Positions 1 through 7,477 of a stretch of DNA of 24,158 nucleotides are shown piece by piece. Source of the stretch: AG41 sp036522815 (GTDB taxonomy: Bacteria > Gemmatimonadota > Gemmatimonadetes > Gemmatimonadales > GWC2-71-9); contig DATDFC010000067.1 in assembly GCA_036522815.1 (NCBI GenBank), positions 1-24,158 on the forward strand. The letters run 5' to 3'. Below the pieces are notes generated by a model. The model had not been told where the DNA came from, made no database searches, and was given only the letters and a program-made list of their open reading frames with translations. How positions within the stretch are numbered: position 1 is the first letter of the stretch; each line of letters starts with the position of its first letter. A program made the translations under genes and the position numbers.

Positions 1-524
1 AGCGCGGCGAGCGGCGCGTCGGTCAGGCCGCGCTCCGCCAGCCACTGCGCCACCCGCGTCGTGGCGCCCCCGCCGAGGTGGAACTCCGGGGGACCGCCGT
101 CGGGCCGGGTGTCGAGCCGGCGCGCGGCCTCGAAGTAGCGCTCCGCCACGGGCGTGGGGTGGCGGTACGTGTCGAGCTTGGTGGAGATGAGCAGGGTGCG
201 GGCCAGCTTGCGCTTGCGGTACCCCGACCAGCGGCACCGCACGAGCAGGCGGAGCCCGGCGCTGCGGAGGCTGCCGTGCAGGTCGAGCCCATGCGTCGGC
301 GCCAGTGCCCGCAGCCGGCGGGCCAGGTGGCGCAGCGGTTCGTCCGGCTCGAGCGCCACGACGTCGGCCAGGTGGGGGTTGTCGGCGACGAGCGGCGCCA
401 TGGCGCGCTTCGTCACGTACACGAGCTTCGCCTCGGGGTGGCGACGGGCGAGGGCGCGCACGAGCGGCGTGGTGAGCAGGATATCGCCGATGGAGCTGAA
501 CCGGACGAGGAGGACGCACAGCAC
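1..524 (-). CDS. Glycosyltransferase family 9 (heptosyltransferase-like), 3' end outside window
   Basis: The visible part is 174 codons read leftwards from a GTG at 524; the C-terminus lies beyond base 1. The N-terminus reads VLCVLLVRFSSIGDILLTTP, the typical first strand and glycine turn of GT9 / ADP-heptose:LPS heptosyltransferases. It is followed by family-like segments with FEAARRLDT and a WLAERGL helix near residues 150-165. GT9 enzymes transfer heptose or another sugar from a nucleotide donor onto LPS core or a related glycolipid on the cytoplasmic face of the inner membrane. The gene is divergent from the PorX-like gene (56-bp gap) and borders a glycosyltransferase cluster, so a surface glycan role is likely. 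No clear Shine-Dalgarno precedes the GTG; a weak TTATTT lies just upstream on the minus strand. The family call is firm; the sugar is unknown because the donor-binding C-terminal half is missing. Confidence 0.85.
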   Translation of the reverse strand, partial: MLCVLLVRFSSIGDILLTTPLVRALARRHPEAKLVYVTKRAMAPLVADNPHLADVVALEPDEPLRHLARRLRALAPTHGLDLHGSLRSAGLRLLVRCRWSGYRKRKLARTLLISTKLDTYRHPTPVAERYFEAARRLDTRPDGGPPEFHLGGGATTRVAQWLAERGLTDAPLAA

Positions 525-544
525 GCTGCGAAATAAGTCCTGCG

Positions 545-581
545 TTGCCCGGGTTCGCCAGTCGCCATTAGCTTAGGCCTA
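545..581 (+). promoter_or_regulatory. Promoter of the porX-like operon, predicted leaderless
   Basis: TTGCCC at 545-550, an 18-base spacer, then TAGCTT at 569-574. The hexamer ends 6 bases before the ATG at 581, so the expected transcription start falls on the A of the start codon. There is no Shine-Dalgarno. The same TTGCCC/18-bp arrangement recurs at 15135-15164. Confidence 0.5.
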
Positions 582-2188
582 TGGCGCGGCCCAAGACCAT
601 TCTGTGGGTGGACGACGAAGTGGAGGGGCTCGCCGCCCACCGTCGCTTTCTCGAGGCCCAGGGGTTCACCATCGCGTCGGCGGCGCACGGCGACGACGCC
701 CTCGCGCTGCTGCGGCGCCAGTCCTACAGTATCGTGTTGCTCGACGAGCAGATGCCGGGACGGCGCGGGCTCGAGCTGATCGGCGAGATCCGCGCCATCG
801 ACGCCGGGATGCCCGTGGTCATGGTCACCCAGAGCGAGGACGAAGGCACGCTGCGCGAAGCGATCGGCGTGGAGGTCGACGACTATCTGGTAAAGCCGGT
901 GCAGCCGCGCCAGATCCTGTCGGTCGTCACGCGCCTGCTCGAGGGCGACCGCATCCGGCAGCAGCGTCTGGCGCGCGACTTCGTCACCCGGTTCCGCGAG
1001 CTCGAAGGCCGGCGCGGCGCGACCCTCGCCTGGCGCGAATGGATCGAGCTGGTGGCCGAGCTGGCCCGCTGGGAAGTGCGGCTGTCGGCCGCCAACGAGC
1101 CCGGGCTGTCGGAGGCGTTGCGCGCGCTGCAGCGCTCGCTGCGCAAGGACTTCGCCGAGTACGTGGCCCGGCAGTATCCCCGCTGGCTCGCCGCCCCGGA
1201 AGGTGACCGGCCGCCGCTCTCGGTCGACGTGGGAGCGGAATTCCTCGTGCCGGTGCTGAAGGCCGAGGGACGCGCGTTGTTCGTCGTGATCGACTGCCTG
1301 CGGCTCGACCAGTGGGAGGTGCTGCGCGATCTGGTGACGCCGCTGTTCGACGTCGAGGAGTCGCATTACTACAGCATCCTCCCGACGGCGACGCCGTTCG
1401 CTCGCAACGCCATTTTCTCGGGAATGTTCCCGATGGAGATCGCCGCACGGCATCCCACCTGGTGGGGACAGCCGTCGGACGAGGAGAGTCTCAACGCGCA
1501 CGAGGGTGAACTCCTGGCCGAGCAGCTGGGAGAGCTCACCGGGCGACCGGTCGCGGTGCGGTACGAGAAGCTGTTCAGCTCGGGCGAAGGCGACCTGGTG
1601 CGCCGCCTGCCGGCGCACCTCGCCCAGGACGGCGTCACGGCGCTCGTATTCAACTTCGTGGACCAGCTCACACATGGGCGCTCCGAGAGCGCGATCCTGT
1701 ACGAGGTGGCCCGCGACGAGGCCGCCCTGCGGAGCCTCACGCGCACGTGGTTCGAGCGCTCCCCCGTGCTCGCGGCGCTGCGCGAGGCCGAGCGGCGGGG
1801 CGTGACGGTGCTGCTCACCACGGACCACGGCTCGATCCACTGCGAAACGCCCGCCACGGTGTACGCCAAGCGCGACGCGACCGCCAACCTGCGCTACAAG
1901 TTCGGCGAAGATCTCCGCAGCGAGGATCCCGAGGCCGCCATCGTCGTGGAAGAGCTGAAAGCCTTCGGCCTGCCGGGCATGGGTCTTGGCGTGCGGCTGT
2001 TGCTCGCGACGTCGGACCGCTTCTTCGTCTATCCCACCAAGCTGCGCGAGTATCAGGCCCGATATCGCGGCTCGTTTCTGCACGGCGGCGTGACGCCGGA
2101 AGAGATGATCCTCCCGGTCGCCCTGCTCACGCCGCGCGGTCGGGGGCGGGGGATCGGTGGACCGGGGAGTGCGGGAGGGACGCGCTGA
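581..2188 (+). CDS. porX: PorX-like response regulator with PglZ (alkaline-phosphatase superfamily) effector domain
   Basis: 535 aa. An N-terminal receiver domain (about residues 5-120) has the acidic pair at 10-12, phospho-acceptor D55 (LLDEQMPG), T83 and K105 (LVKP). A helical linker (about 125-205) leads to a PglZ domain with the expected metal and nucleophile positions: D238 (VVIDCLRLDQW), the Thr of LPTATPFARN (T269/T271), D361 and H365 (FVDQLTHG), D415-H416 (TTDHGS) and H501 (LHGGVTPEEM). This order and length match PorX, which in Bacteroidota controls type IX secretion with the PorY kinase and whose PglZ domain cleaves oligonucleotide signals. No DNA-binding domain is visible. The C-terminus has a Gly/Arg-rich tail. 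The gene heads an operon with an ABC exporter and glycosyltransferases, suggesting control of envelope glycan assembly or secretion; that link is inferred. No histidine kinase is in the window. Confidence 0.88.
   Translation: MARPKTILWVDDEVEGLAAHRRFLEAQGFTIASAAHGDDALALLRRQSYSIVLLDEQMPGRRGLELIGEIRAIDAGMPVVMVTQSEDEGTLREAIGVEVDDYLVKPVQPRQILSVVTRLLEGDRIRQQRLARDFVTRFRELEGRRGATLAWREWIELVAELARWEVRLSAANEPGLSEALRALQRSLRKDFAEYVARQYPRWLAAPEGDRPPLSVDVGAEFLVPVLKAEGRALFVVIDCLRLDQWEVLRDLVTPLFDVEESHYYSILPTATPFARNAIFSGMFPMEIAARHPTWWGQPSDEESLNAHEGELLAEQLGELTGRPVAVRYEKLFSSGEGDLVRRLPAHLAQDGVTALVFNFVDQLTHGRSESAILYEVARDEAALRSLTRTWFERSPVLAALREAERRGVTVLLTTDHGSIHCETPATVYAKRDATANLRYKFGEDLRSEDPEAAIVVEELKAFGLPGMGLGVRLLLATSDRFFVYPTKLREYQARYRGSFLHGGVTPEEMILPVALLTPRGRGRGIGGPGSAGGTR
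2173..2180 (+). promoter_or_regulatory. Strong ribosome binding site fixing the ABC exporter start
   Basis: GGGAGGGA ends 9 bases before the ATG at 2190. It lies inside the last codons of the porX-like gene and decides for ATG 2190 over an earlier in-frame ATG at 2157. It is one of the few clear Shine-Dalgarno sequences in the window. Confidence 0.7.
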
Positions 2189-2189
2189 G

Positions 2190-3992
2190 ATGAGTCGCAG
2201 CACCCGGCTGCTGCAGCTGCTCCGTCCGTACACACCGTTGTTCATCGTCAACCTCGCCACCACCGTCTTCGCCTCGGTGCTCGACGGCATCACCTTCGTG
2301 CTGCTCATCCCGTTCCTGCGCACCCTGTTCGGGCAGGCGGCGCTGCCGACGGCGGGGGGATCGGCCGTCGAGCGGCTGCTCGCGGCGGTGGTCGGTCCCC
2401 TGCTGCAAGCCGGCGCACCGAACACGGCGTTGCGCAACGTCGTGCTGGTGCTGCTCGCCACGCTGGTCGTCAAGAACGTGCTGTCGTACAGCGCGGCCCT
2501 CACCAGCGTCGCCATCCAGGAGAACGTGGTGCGGGATCTGCGGGTGAGCCTGTTCGGACACCTGCAGGCGCTCCCGCTGGCGTTCTTCCAGCGCACGCGC
2601 GGGGGGCAGCTGCTCGCCCGGGTGATCAACGACACGGACCAGGTGAAGACGGCGATCACCGCCGCGCTCGCGTCGCTGCTGCAGAATGTCAGCCTCATCG
2701 TCGTCTATCTCGCGATCCTCATCGGCCTCTCGTGGCGTCTGACCCTCGTGGCCCTGGTGTGCGCGCCACTGCTGGTGCTCATCGTGCGGCCCATGGTCGG
2801 GAAGGTGCGCCGCCGCTCGCGCGAGCAGGCGGACCAGCGCGGTGAGCTCACCAGCCTCGTGAGCGAGCTCGTGGCCTCGATCAAGCTGGTGCGGGCCTAC
2901 GTCGCGGAGCGGTTCGAGGCCGATCGGTTTCGCACGCTCGCGGACCGCTACCGCAAGGGCGTGCTGCGCGCGCAGCGCTACGCCTTGCTCACGAGCCCGG
3001 TGAGTGAGGTGTTCGCCGGGGCGGTCATCGTGCTGATCTTCGCCGTCGGGACGCGACTCGCGCTCGGCGAGGCCGCCGTGCTGCGGCCCGAGGTGTTGAT
3101 CGCGTTCATCGCAGTGGCGCTGCGCCTCATGTCCCCGGTCAAGTCGGTGGCCAACTACCCCACGGCCATGGCCAGCGCGCTCGCGGCCGCCGATCGCGTG
3201 TTCGAGGTGCTCGACCTCGCCGCGGAGGAAGGGGACCGGCCGGGTGAAGTGCCCGCGCGCTTCGAGCGGTGCATCGAATACCGCGGTGTCATGTTCTCCT
3301 ACAACGGGCAGGCGCCCGTGCTGCACGGCGTGGACCTGGAGGTGCGGCGCGGTCAGGTGGCGGCGGTCGTGGGTCCGTCCGGGGCCGGGAAGACCACGCT
3401 GGTGGACCTGCTGCCCCGCTTCTACGAGCCGACCGGCGGCGTGATCACGGTGGACGGCGTTCCGCTCACGCGATTCACCCGCTCGAGCCTGCGGTCGCTC
3501 ATGGGCATCGTGTCTCAGGAGACGATTCTCCTGAACGATACGGTGCTCGCGAACATCGCCTACGGGCGCAGCGATTTCACGCTCGACCAGGTGCAGGCCG
3601 CGGCGCGCGCGGCCAACGCGCACGAGTTCGTCTCGCAGCTCCCCGACGGCTACCACACGCTCCTGGGGGAGCGCGGCATGCGGCTCAGCGGGGGCGAGCG
3701 TCAGCGCATCGCGATCGCGCGCGCCCTGCTGCGCGACCCGCCGATCCTGATCCTGGATGAGGCGACGAGCGCCCTGGACATGGAGTCCGAGCGCCTCGTG
3801 CAGGAGGCGATCGACCGGCTGATGGCGCACCGCACGACGTTCGTCATCGCCCATCGGCTCGCCACCGTGCAGCACGCCGACGTGATCGTCGTGCTCGCCG
3901 ACGGGCGGATCGTGGAGCAGGGGACGCACGCCACGCTGTACGCGGCGGGCGGGTTGTATCGCCGTCTGCACGACATGCAGTTCCGACCCTGA
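2190..3992 (+). CDS. ABC exporter, MsbA / lipid-A-type half transporter
   Basis: 600 aa, a fused membrane plus ATPase half-transporter of usual length. An N-terminal six-helix exporter domain (about residues 15-320) begins with hydrophobic segments around LFIVNLATTVFASVL and LVVKNVLSY, and carries the coupling-helix region (PLAFFQRTRGGQLLARVIND). The nucleotide-binding domain (about 350-585) has Walker A GPSGAGKTT at 395-403, signature LSGGERQ from 499, Walker B ILILDEATSALD with D523/E524, and an H-loop in VIAHRLATV. Such proteins work as homodimers in the inner membrane and flip lipid-linked molecules such as lipid A-core, glycolipids or undecaprenyl-linked glycans. The start is one base after the porX-like stop, and the glycosyltransferase gene starts one base after this stop, so it is operonic. 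The substrate is presumably the glycan made by the neighbouring enzymes; a drug or peptide substrate cannot be excluded. Confidence 0.88.
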   Translation: MSRSTRLLQLLRPYTPLFIVNLATTVFASVLDGITFVLLIPFLRTLFGQAALPTAGGSAVERLLAAVVGPLLQAGAPNTALRNVVLVLLATLVVKNVLSYSAALTSVAIQENVVRDLRVSLFGHLQALPLAFFQRTRGGQLLARVINDTDQVKTAITAALASLLQNVSLIVVYLAILIGLSWRLTLVALVCAPLLVLIVRPMVGKVRRRSREQADQRGELTSLVSELVASIKLVRAYVAERFEADRFRTLADRYRKGVLRAQRYALLTSPVSEVFAGAVIVLIFAVGTRLALGEAAVLRPEVLIAFIAVALRLMSPVKSVANYPTAMASALAAADRVFEVLDLAAEEGDRPGEVPARFERCIEYRGVMFSYNGQAPVLHGVDLEVRRGQVAAVVGPSGAGKTTLVDLLPRFYEPTGGVITVDGVPLTRFTRSSLRSLMGIVSQETILLNDTVLANIAYGRSDFTLDQVQAAARAANAHEFVSQLPDGYHTLLGERGMRLSGGERQRIAIARALLRDPPILILDEATSALDMESERLVQEAIDRLMAHRTTFVIAHRLATVQHADVIVVLADGRIVEQGTHATLYAAGGLYRRLHDMQFRP

Positions 3993-3993
3993 C

Positions 3994-4863
3994 GTGCTCT
4001 CGGGCTTTACCATCGTCCGCAACGCGGTCCGGCTCGACTACCCGATCGTGCCCGCGATCCGCTCGATCCTCGACCTGTGTGACGAGGTCGTCGTCAATGT
4101 GGGTGCGTCGGACGACGGAACGCGGGACCTGGTCACGTCGCTGGGCGATTCGCGCATCCGGATTCTCGACACGGTCTGGGACTTCTCGCGCGGCGGGCAC
4201 ACGCTCTCCTATGAAACGAATCGCGCCATGGCGGCCTGCCGGGGCACCTGGGGGGTGTACATCCAGGCCGACGAAGTGCTGCACGAGACGGGCGCCGCGC
4301 TGCTGCGCGAGCAGCTGCGCGCGGCGACGCAGGCGCCGGGCGTCGAAGGACTGCTCGTGGAGTACCGCCACTTCTACGGCGACTTCGATACCCTCGCGAC
4401 CAACCGGCACTGGTATCGCCGGGAGGTGCGGGTGGTGCGGCTCGACCGCGACATCCGGTCCTATCAGGACGCGCAAGGGTTTCGGGTGGGCGATGGGCTG
4501 CGACGCGTGCGGGCGCGCGCGACGGGCGCCCTCATGTTCCATTACGGCTGGGCGCGGGCGCAGCTGTCGGTGGGTAAGAAACTCGCGGCGTCGAAGCAGA
4601 TCTTTCCGCACGCGAAGGAGCGGCTCGAGCAGCGCGAGCGTATCGGACAGCTCGAATGGACCCCCCTGCTGCGTCACTTCAGCGGCACGCATCCCCGCGC
4701 CGCGGCCCAGTGGATCGACGCGCGGCGTGCTGTGGCGGGCGGCGTCCCCCCCCTCAAGGCGCGGCGTGTCAAGGTCAGTGACGTGCGCTTCTATCTGTCG
4801 GATTGGATCGAGCGGCTGACAGGAACCCGCATCTTCGAATATCGCAACTACGTCGTCGTGTGA
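3994..4863 (+). CDS. Glycosyltransferase family 2 (GT-A fold)
   Basis: 289 aa from GTG 3994, one base after the ABC exporter stop. The N-terminus (MLSGFTIVRNAVRLDYP) and the NVGASDDGTRDLV motif (D40, D41) match the nucleotide-binding half of GT2 enzymes. YIQADEVL (D93/E94) takes the place of the metal-binding DxD. The C-terminal half is Arg/Lys-rich (ARAQLSVGKKLAASKQ) and could lie against the membrane or bind an acidic acceptor. It probably adds a sugar to the glycan handled by the adjacent exporter; donor and acceptor cannot be read from sequence. An 8-base C tract at 4746-4753 falls near codon 252. The stop overlaps the methyltransferase start (GTGA), so the two are likely translationally coupled. 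Confidence 0.82.
   Translation: MLSGFTIVRNAVRLDYPIVPAIRSILDLCDEVVVNVGASDDGTRDLVTSLGDSRIRILDTVWDFSRGGHTLSYETNRAMAACRGTWGVYIQADEVLHETGAALLREQLRAATQAPGVEGLLVEYRHFYGDFDTLATNRHWYRREVRVVRLDRDIRSYQDAQGFRVGDGLRRVRARATGALMFHYGWARAQLSVGKKLAASKQIFPHAKERLEQRERIGQLEWTPLLRHFSGTHPRAAAQWIDARRAVAGGVPPLKARRVKVSDVRFYLSDWIERLTGTRIFEYRNYVVV
4746..4753 (+). repeat. C8 homopolymer tract inside the GT2 gene
   Basis: Eight consecutive C bases encode the Val-Pro-Pro-Leu region near residue 252. Loss or gain of one base would alter only the last 35 or so residues: the +1 frame stops at 4779-4781 and the -1 frame at 4817-4819. Confidence 0.6.
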
Positions 4864-5582
4864 GACCGCGCGAGCTGACGTCGAGGAACACGCATGCGGT
4901 CGTGGCCCGGCTGCTCGCGGTCGAGCGGCACTGCCGCGTCGTGCTCGACATCCCCTGCGGCGAGGGGGCGTTCCTCGAGCGGTTGCGCGCGCTCGGGCTG
5001 GAGGGCCGCGGCTCGGACATCGTGAACCGGCTCGCCCTGCCCGGCTCGCCCTTCACCGCTGCGGACATGAACGCACCGCTGCCGTTCGCGGACCGCGCAT
5101 TCGACGCCGTCGTGTGCATCGACGGTATCGAGCACCTCGAGCGGCCGTTCGACTTCGTGCGGGAGTGCCGGCGCGTCGTCCGGCCGGGCGGAGTGCTGCT
5201 CGTCTCGACTCCGAACATCAGCGCACTGCGCTCGCGCTGGCGCTGGCTGCTGACGGGGTTCCACAACAAGGGCAAGGTGCCGCTCGACGAGGGGGACCCG
5301 AATCCGTGGCATCACGTGAACCTGCTCTCGTTCGCCGAGCTGCGCTACCTGCTGCACCGTCACGGCTTCCGCATCACCGCCATCGCCACGAATCGCGTCA
5401 AGACCGTGAGCTGGCTCTATTTGCCGCTGTGGCCGCTGGCCGCCGTGGTCACCGGGATCGCGTTCCGGCGCTGGGAGAAGGATCCGGCGCAGCGGAGCCG
5501 CAATCGCGAGATTCTGCGCCAGATGCTCACGCCCGCGGTCGCGTTCGGTGAGACGCTGATCGTGAAGGCGGTGCGCGCCTGA
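4860..5582 (+). CDS. SAM-dependent methyltransferase, class I (Methyltransf_11-like)
   Basis: 240 aa from GTG 4860, overlapping the GT2 stop as GTGA. Motif I VLDIPCGEG lies at residues 28-36, an acidic strand-2 end (GSDI) follows, then AADMNAPLPFADRAFD, the VVCIDGIEHLE motif typical of Methyltransf_11/UbiE-like enzymes, and PGGVLLVSTPN. A hydrophobic C-terminal stretch (WLYLPLWPLAAVVTGIAF) could be a membrane anchor or amphipathic helix, as in several methyltransferases acting on lipid-linked glycans. A longer frame runs upstream into the GT2 gene, but the overlapping GTG gives the compact coupled arrangement used by its neighbours. Its likely role is O-methylation of a sugar in the surface glycan, perhaps capping. 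Small-molecule methylation is an alternative. Confidence 0.82.
   Translation: MRPRELTSRNTHAVVARLLAVERHCRVVLDIPCGEGAFLERLRALGLEGRGSDIVNRLALPGSPFTAADMNAPLPFADRAFDAVVCIDGIEHLERPFDFVRECRRVVRPGGVLLVSTPNISALRSRWRWLLTGFHNKGKVPLDEGDPNPWHHVNLLSFAELRYLLHRHGFRITAIATNRVKTVSWLYLPLWPLAAVVTGIAFRRWEKDPAQRSRNREILRQMLTPAVAFGETLIVKAVRA
5565..5571 (+). promoter_or_regulatory. Ribosome binding site supporting a CTG start at 5579
   Basis: AAGGCGG lies 7 bases before CTG 5579. The frame is closed by a TGA at 5549-5551, and the only NTG codons between that stop and the conserved first strand are CTG 5579, CTG 5603 and GTG 5612. Confidence 0.4.
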
Positions 5583-6526
5583 GCGCAGCCCGCTTCGCCG
5601 GTCTGCGGGTCGTGCTCGTGGCGGCGTTCAATCGCCGCTATCACCGCAGCGGATCGGCGCTCGCGCAGGCGCTCGCGTCGCTCGGCTGCGAGGTGCGCCG
5701 CTGTGAGGAGCGGCGGCGCGGCTGGAACTCGATCTTCGGGCGCCCCCTCGCCGCCCGGCTCGCCGCCGTCCTGCGGCGCCAGGCCGCCGACGTCGTGCTC
5801 GTCTTCAAGGGGTCGCACCTCGCTCCGAGCGACGTGGGGGAGCTCAAACGCCGGTTCGGCGGCCGCTGGGTGAACTGGTTCCCCGACGACCCGCACGACC
5901 ACGAGACGTCCAGCCGGCTGGCGCCGGCCTACGACGACTTTTTCACGCACGACAGCTCCAGTCTCCAGCGGCTCCGCGCGGCCGGCGGCCGGCCTCAGTA
6001 CCTCGCGTTCGGCTGCGACCCGGAGTTCCTGCGTCCGCCGGCGCGCGGCACCGCGCCGCTCGTGTTCGTCGGGTCACGCGACCCGGTGCGCGCGGGGGTG
6101 GTGCAGGCACTCGACGATCTCGGTCTCGTCGTCTGGGGACCGGGGTGGCCCCGGGGGGCGGTCTACGGGAATGGCTTCGTGCGCGCGCTCGCGGGCGGCG
6201 CGGTGGGATTGAACATCCACCAGCAGTTCGGTCCGGGCGGCGACCCCGCGCGCTACGGGACGGGCGCCAACATGCGCGTGTTCGAGCTCGCCGCCGTGGG
6301 TACACCGCAGCTGTCGGACGCGAAGGCGGACATCGAGCGCCACTTCACGCCGGGGCGCGAGATCATTCTCTACCGCGGGATCGAGGAGCTGAAGGCCCGG
6401 GCTCGCGAGCTGCTCGGCAACGAGCCGCTGCGCCACTCGCTCGCCGCCGCGGCGCGGGAGCGCGCCCTGCGCGAGCACACGTGGCGCCATCGGCTGGAGG
6501 AGCTGCTGACGGTCACCCTGCGCTAG
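5579..6526 (+). CDS. CgeB-like glycosyltransferase (Glyco_trans_1_2 family)
   Basis: 315 aa if started at CTG 5579 (CTGA overlap with the methyltransferase stop), or 304 aa from GTG 5612. The upstream start is preferred because residues LRVVLVAAFNRRYHRSG form the first GT-B strand, which GTG 5612 would cut. The middle has VNWFPDDPHDHETSS and FTHDSSS, as in CgeB/DUF3880-type enzymes. The C-terminus (TGANMRVFELAAVGTPQLSD, then the FTPGREI and LYRGIEEL segments) is the PF13524 glycosyl transferases group 1 domain that binds the nucleotide-sugar donor. It is last in the porX-like operon; the 3' end overlaps by 14 bases the 3' end of the convergent minus-strand GT4 gene. Donor and acceptor are unknown. 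CTG initiation is inferred, not proven. Confidence 0.78.
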   Translation: MSAARFAGLRVVLVAAFNRRYHRSGSALAQALASLGCEVRRCEERRRGWNSIFGRPLAARLAAVLRRQAADVVLVFKGSHLAPSDVGELKRRFGGRWVNWFPDDPHDHETSSRLAPAYDDFFTHDSSSLQRLRAAGGRPQYLAFGCDPEFLRPPARGTAPLVFVGSRDPVRAGVVQALDDLGLVVWGPGWPRGAVYGNGFVRALAGGAVGLNIHQQFGPGGDPARYGTGANMRVFELAAVGTPQLSDAKADIERHFTPGREIILYRGIEELKARARELLGNEPLRHSLAAAARERALREHTWRHRLEELLTVTLR

Positions 6527-7466
6527 CGAGCAGGTGCGGCGCCGGCCGGCCCGGCGGCAGCCGTCCCGTCTCGAGCAGGCTCCGGTACATCCGCAGGTAC
6601 TCCTGCGTCATGACGAGATGCGAGAAGTGGCGCTCCGCGTACGCGCGGCAGGCGTGCGGGTCCCACTCAGCCAGGCGGCCCCGTAGCGCCACCAGCTCGT
6701 CCAACGTCGTTCCCAGCCCGCCGACTTCGGGGGACACCAGTTCGGGCAGAGAGCCGCGGGGCGATCCGATGATCGGCGTGCCGCTGGCAAGCGCCTCGAG
6801 GATGTTCACAGGGCAGGGATCATCCCAGCGGACCGGCATCCACAAGCAGCGTGCTCCCGCCAGCAGGTCGCGCTTCCTGGTGCCTCCGACTTCGCCCACA
6901 AACTTCACGAAGCGCGAGAGGCTGGGGCGCCATCCGCCTGCCAATACCAGACGCACGCGACACCGCTTCGCAGCCGCGATGGCCACCTGCCATCCCTTCA
7001 CGCTGTGTAACCGGGCGAGGAAGAGGTCGTACTCGCCCTTCTGGGCACGGAAGTCGTACTCGTCGAGACGCACGCCATTACGTACGAATGTGTCGGTTCC
7101 GTGACGGCGTGCGTGGTTCTGACTGACGCAGATCGTGCGGTCGTCGATGTGGTCTGCGCCGCCCAGGTTGCCGTGGAGGGTCCAGACCCAGTTGACGTCC
7201 GGCGGTGGGTACCGAACGAGGCAGTGGTAATGCATGATGTCGACGGGCTCACCGACGCATTGGCGCAACTCGAACCCCGGACGTCGCACCTGCTCTGGAA
7301 GGACTTCGACGACGCGCACACCCGCCACGCGACTCCCCGGTGGTGCGAGCAGCGTCACCTGGTGACCGAGCTCGACCAAGCCCTGACACAGCCATACCGC
7401 GATACGTTCCGCGCCGCCGTATTTCGCGACGGGGAGCCGGACGTGGTGGAATTGAACGATGTGCAT
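6513..7466 (-). CDS. Glycosyltransferase family 4, copy B of a tandem pair, with a diverged EX7E motif
   Basis: 317 aa, ATG at 7466, 11 bases after the stop of the paralogous gene upstream. The N-terminus (MHIVQFHHVRLPVAKYGG AE) is a GT-B first strand and glycine loop; the C-terminal domain has FLARLHSVKG, LAGGWRPS and EALASGTP. The EX7E motif that contacts the nucleotide sugar reads D216-PCPVNIL-E224, so the first Glu is Asp. The neighbour at 7478-8428 keeps both Glu residues. The proteins align along their whole length (shared FLxxLHSxKG, AGGWRPS, VGEVxGT, ARCLW, LPEL and PEVG blocks), so this is a tandem duplicate that has drifted. It may use another donor or have reduced activity. Base composition looks somewhat less GC-rich than its neighbours. 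It likely acts in the same surface glycan pathway. Confidence 0.82.
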   Translation of the reverse strand: MHIVQFHHVRLPVAKYGGAERIAVWLCQGLVELGHQVTLLAPPGSRVAGVRVVEVLPEQVRRPGFELRQCVGEPVDIMHYHCLVRYPPPDVNWVWTLHGNLGGADHIDDRTICVSQNHARRHGTDTFVRNGVRLDEYDFRAQKGEYDLFLARLHSVKGWQVAIAAAKRCRVRLVLAGGWRPSLSRFVKFVGEVGGTRKRDLLAGARCLWMPVRWDDPCPVNILEALASGTPIIGSPRGSLPELVSPEVGGLGTTLDELVALRGRLAEWDPHACRAYAERHFSHLVMTQEYLRMYRSLLETGRLPPGRPAPHLLASAG

Positions 7467-7477
7467 GGCGGGCCGCG

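Noticed and set aside
581..2188. PglZ domain as part of a BREX/Pgl phage-defence system
   Set aside because: The domain is fused to an N-terminal receiver in PorX order and no BrxC, PglX, PglW or other BREX gene is nearby.
413..4022. Long open frames on the minus strand across the porX-like and ABC genes (up to 761 codons)
   Set aside because: They are antisense to clearly recognised genes, His/Arg/Glu-rich without any domain, and typical of codon bias in GC-rich DNA.
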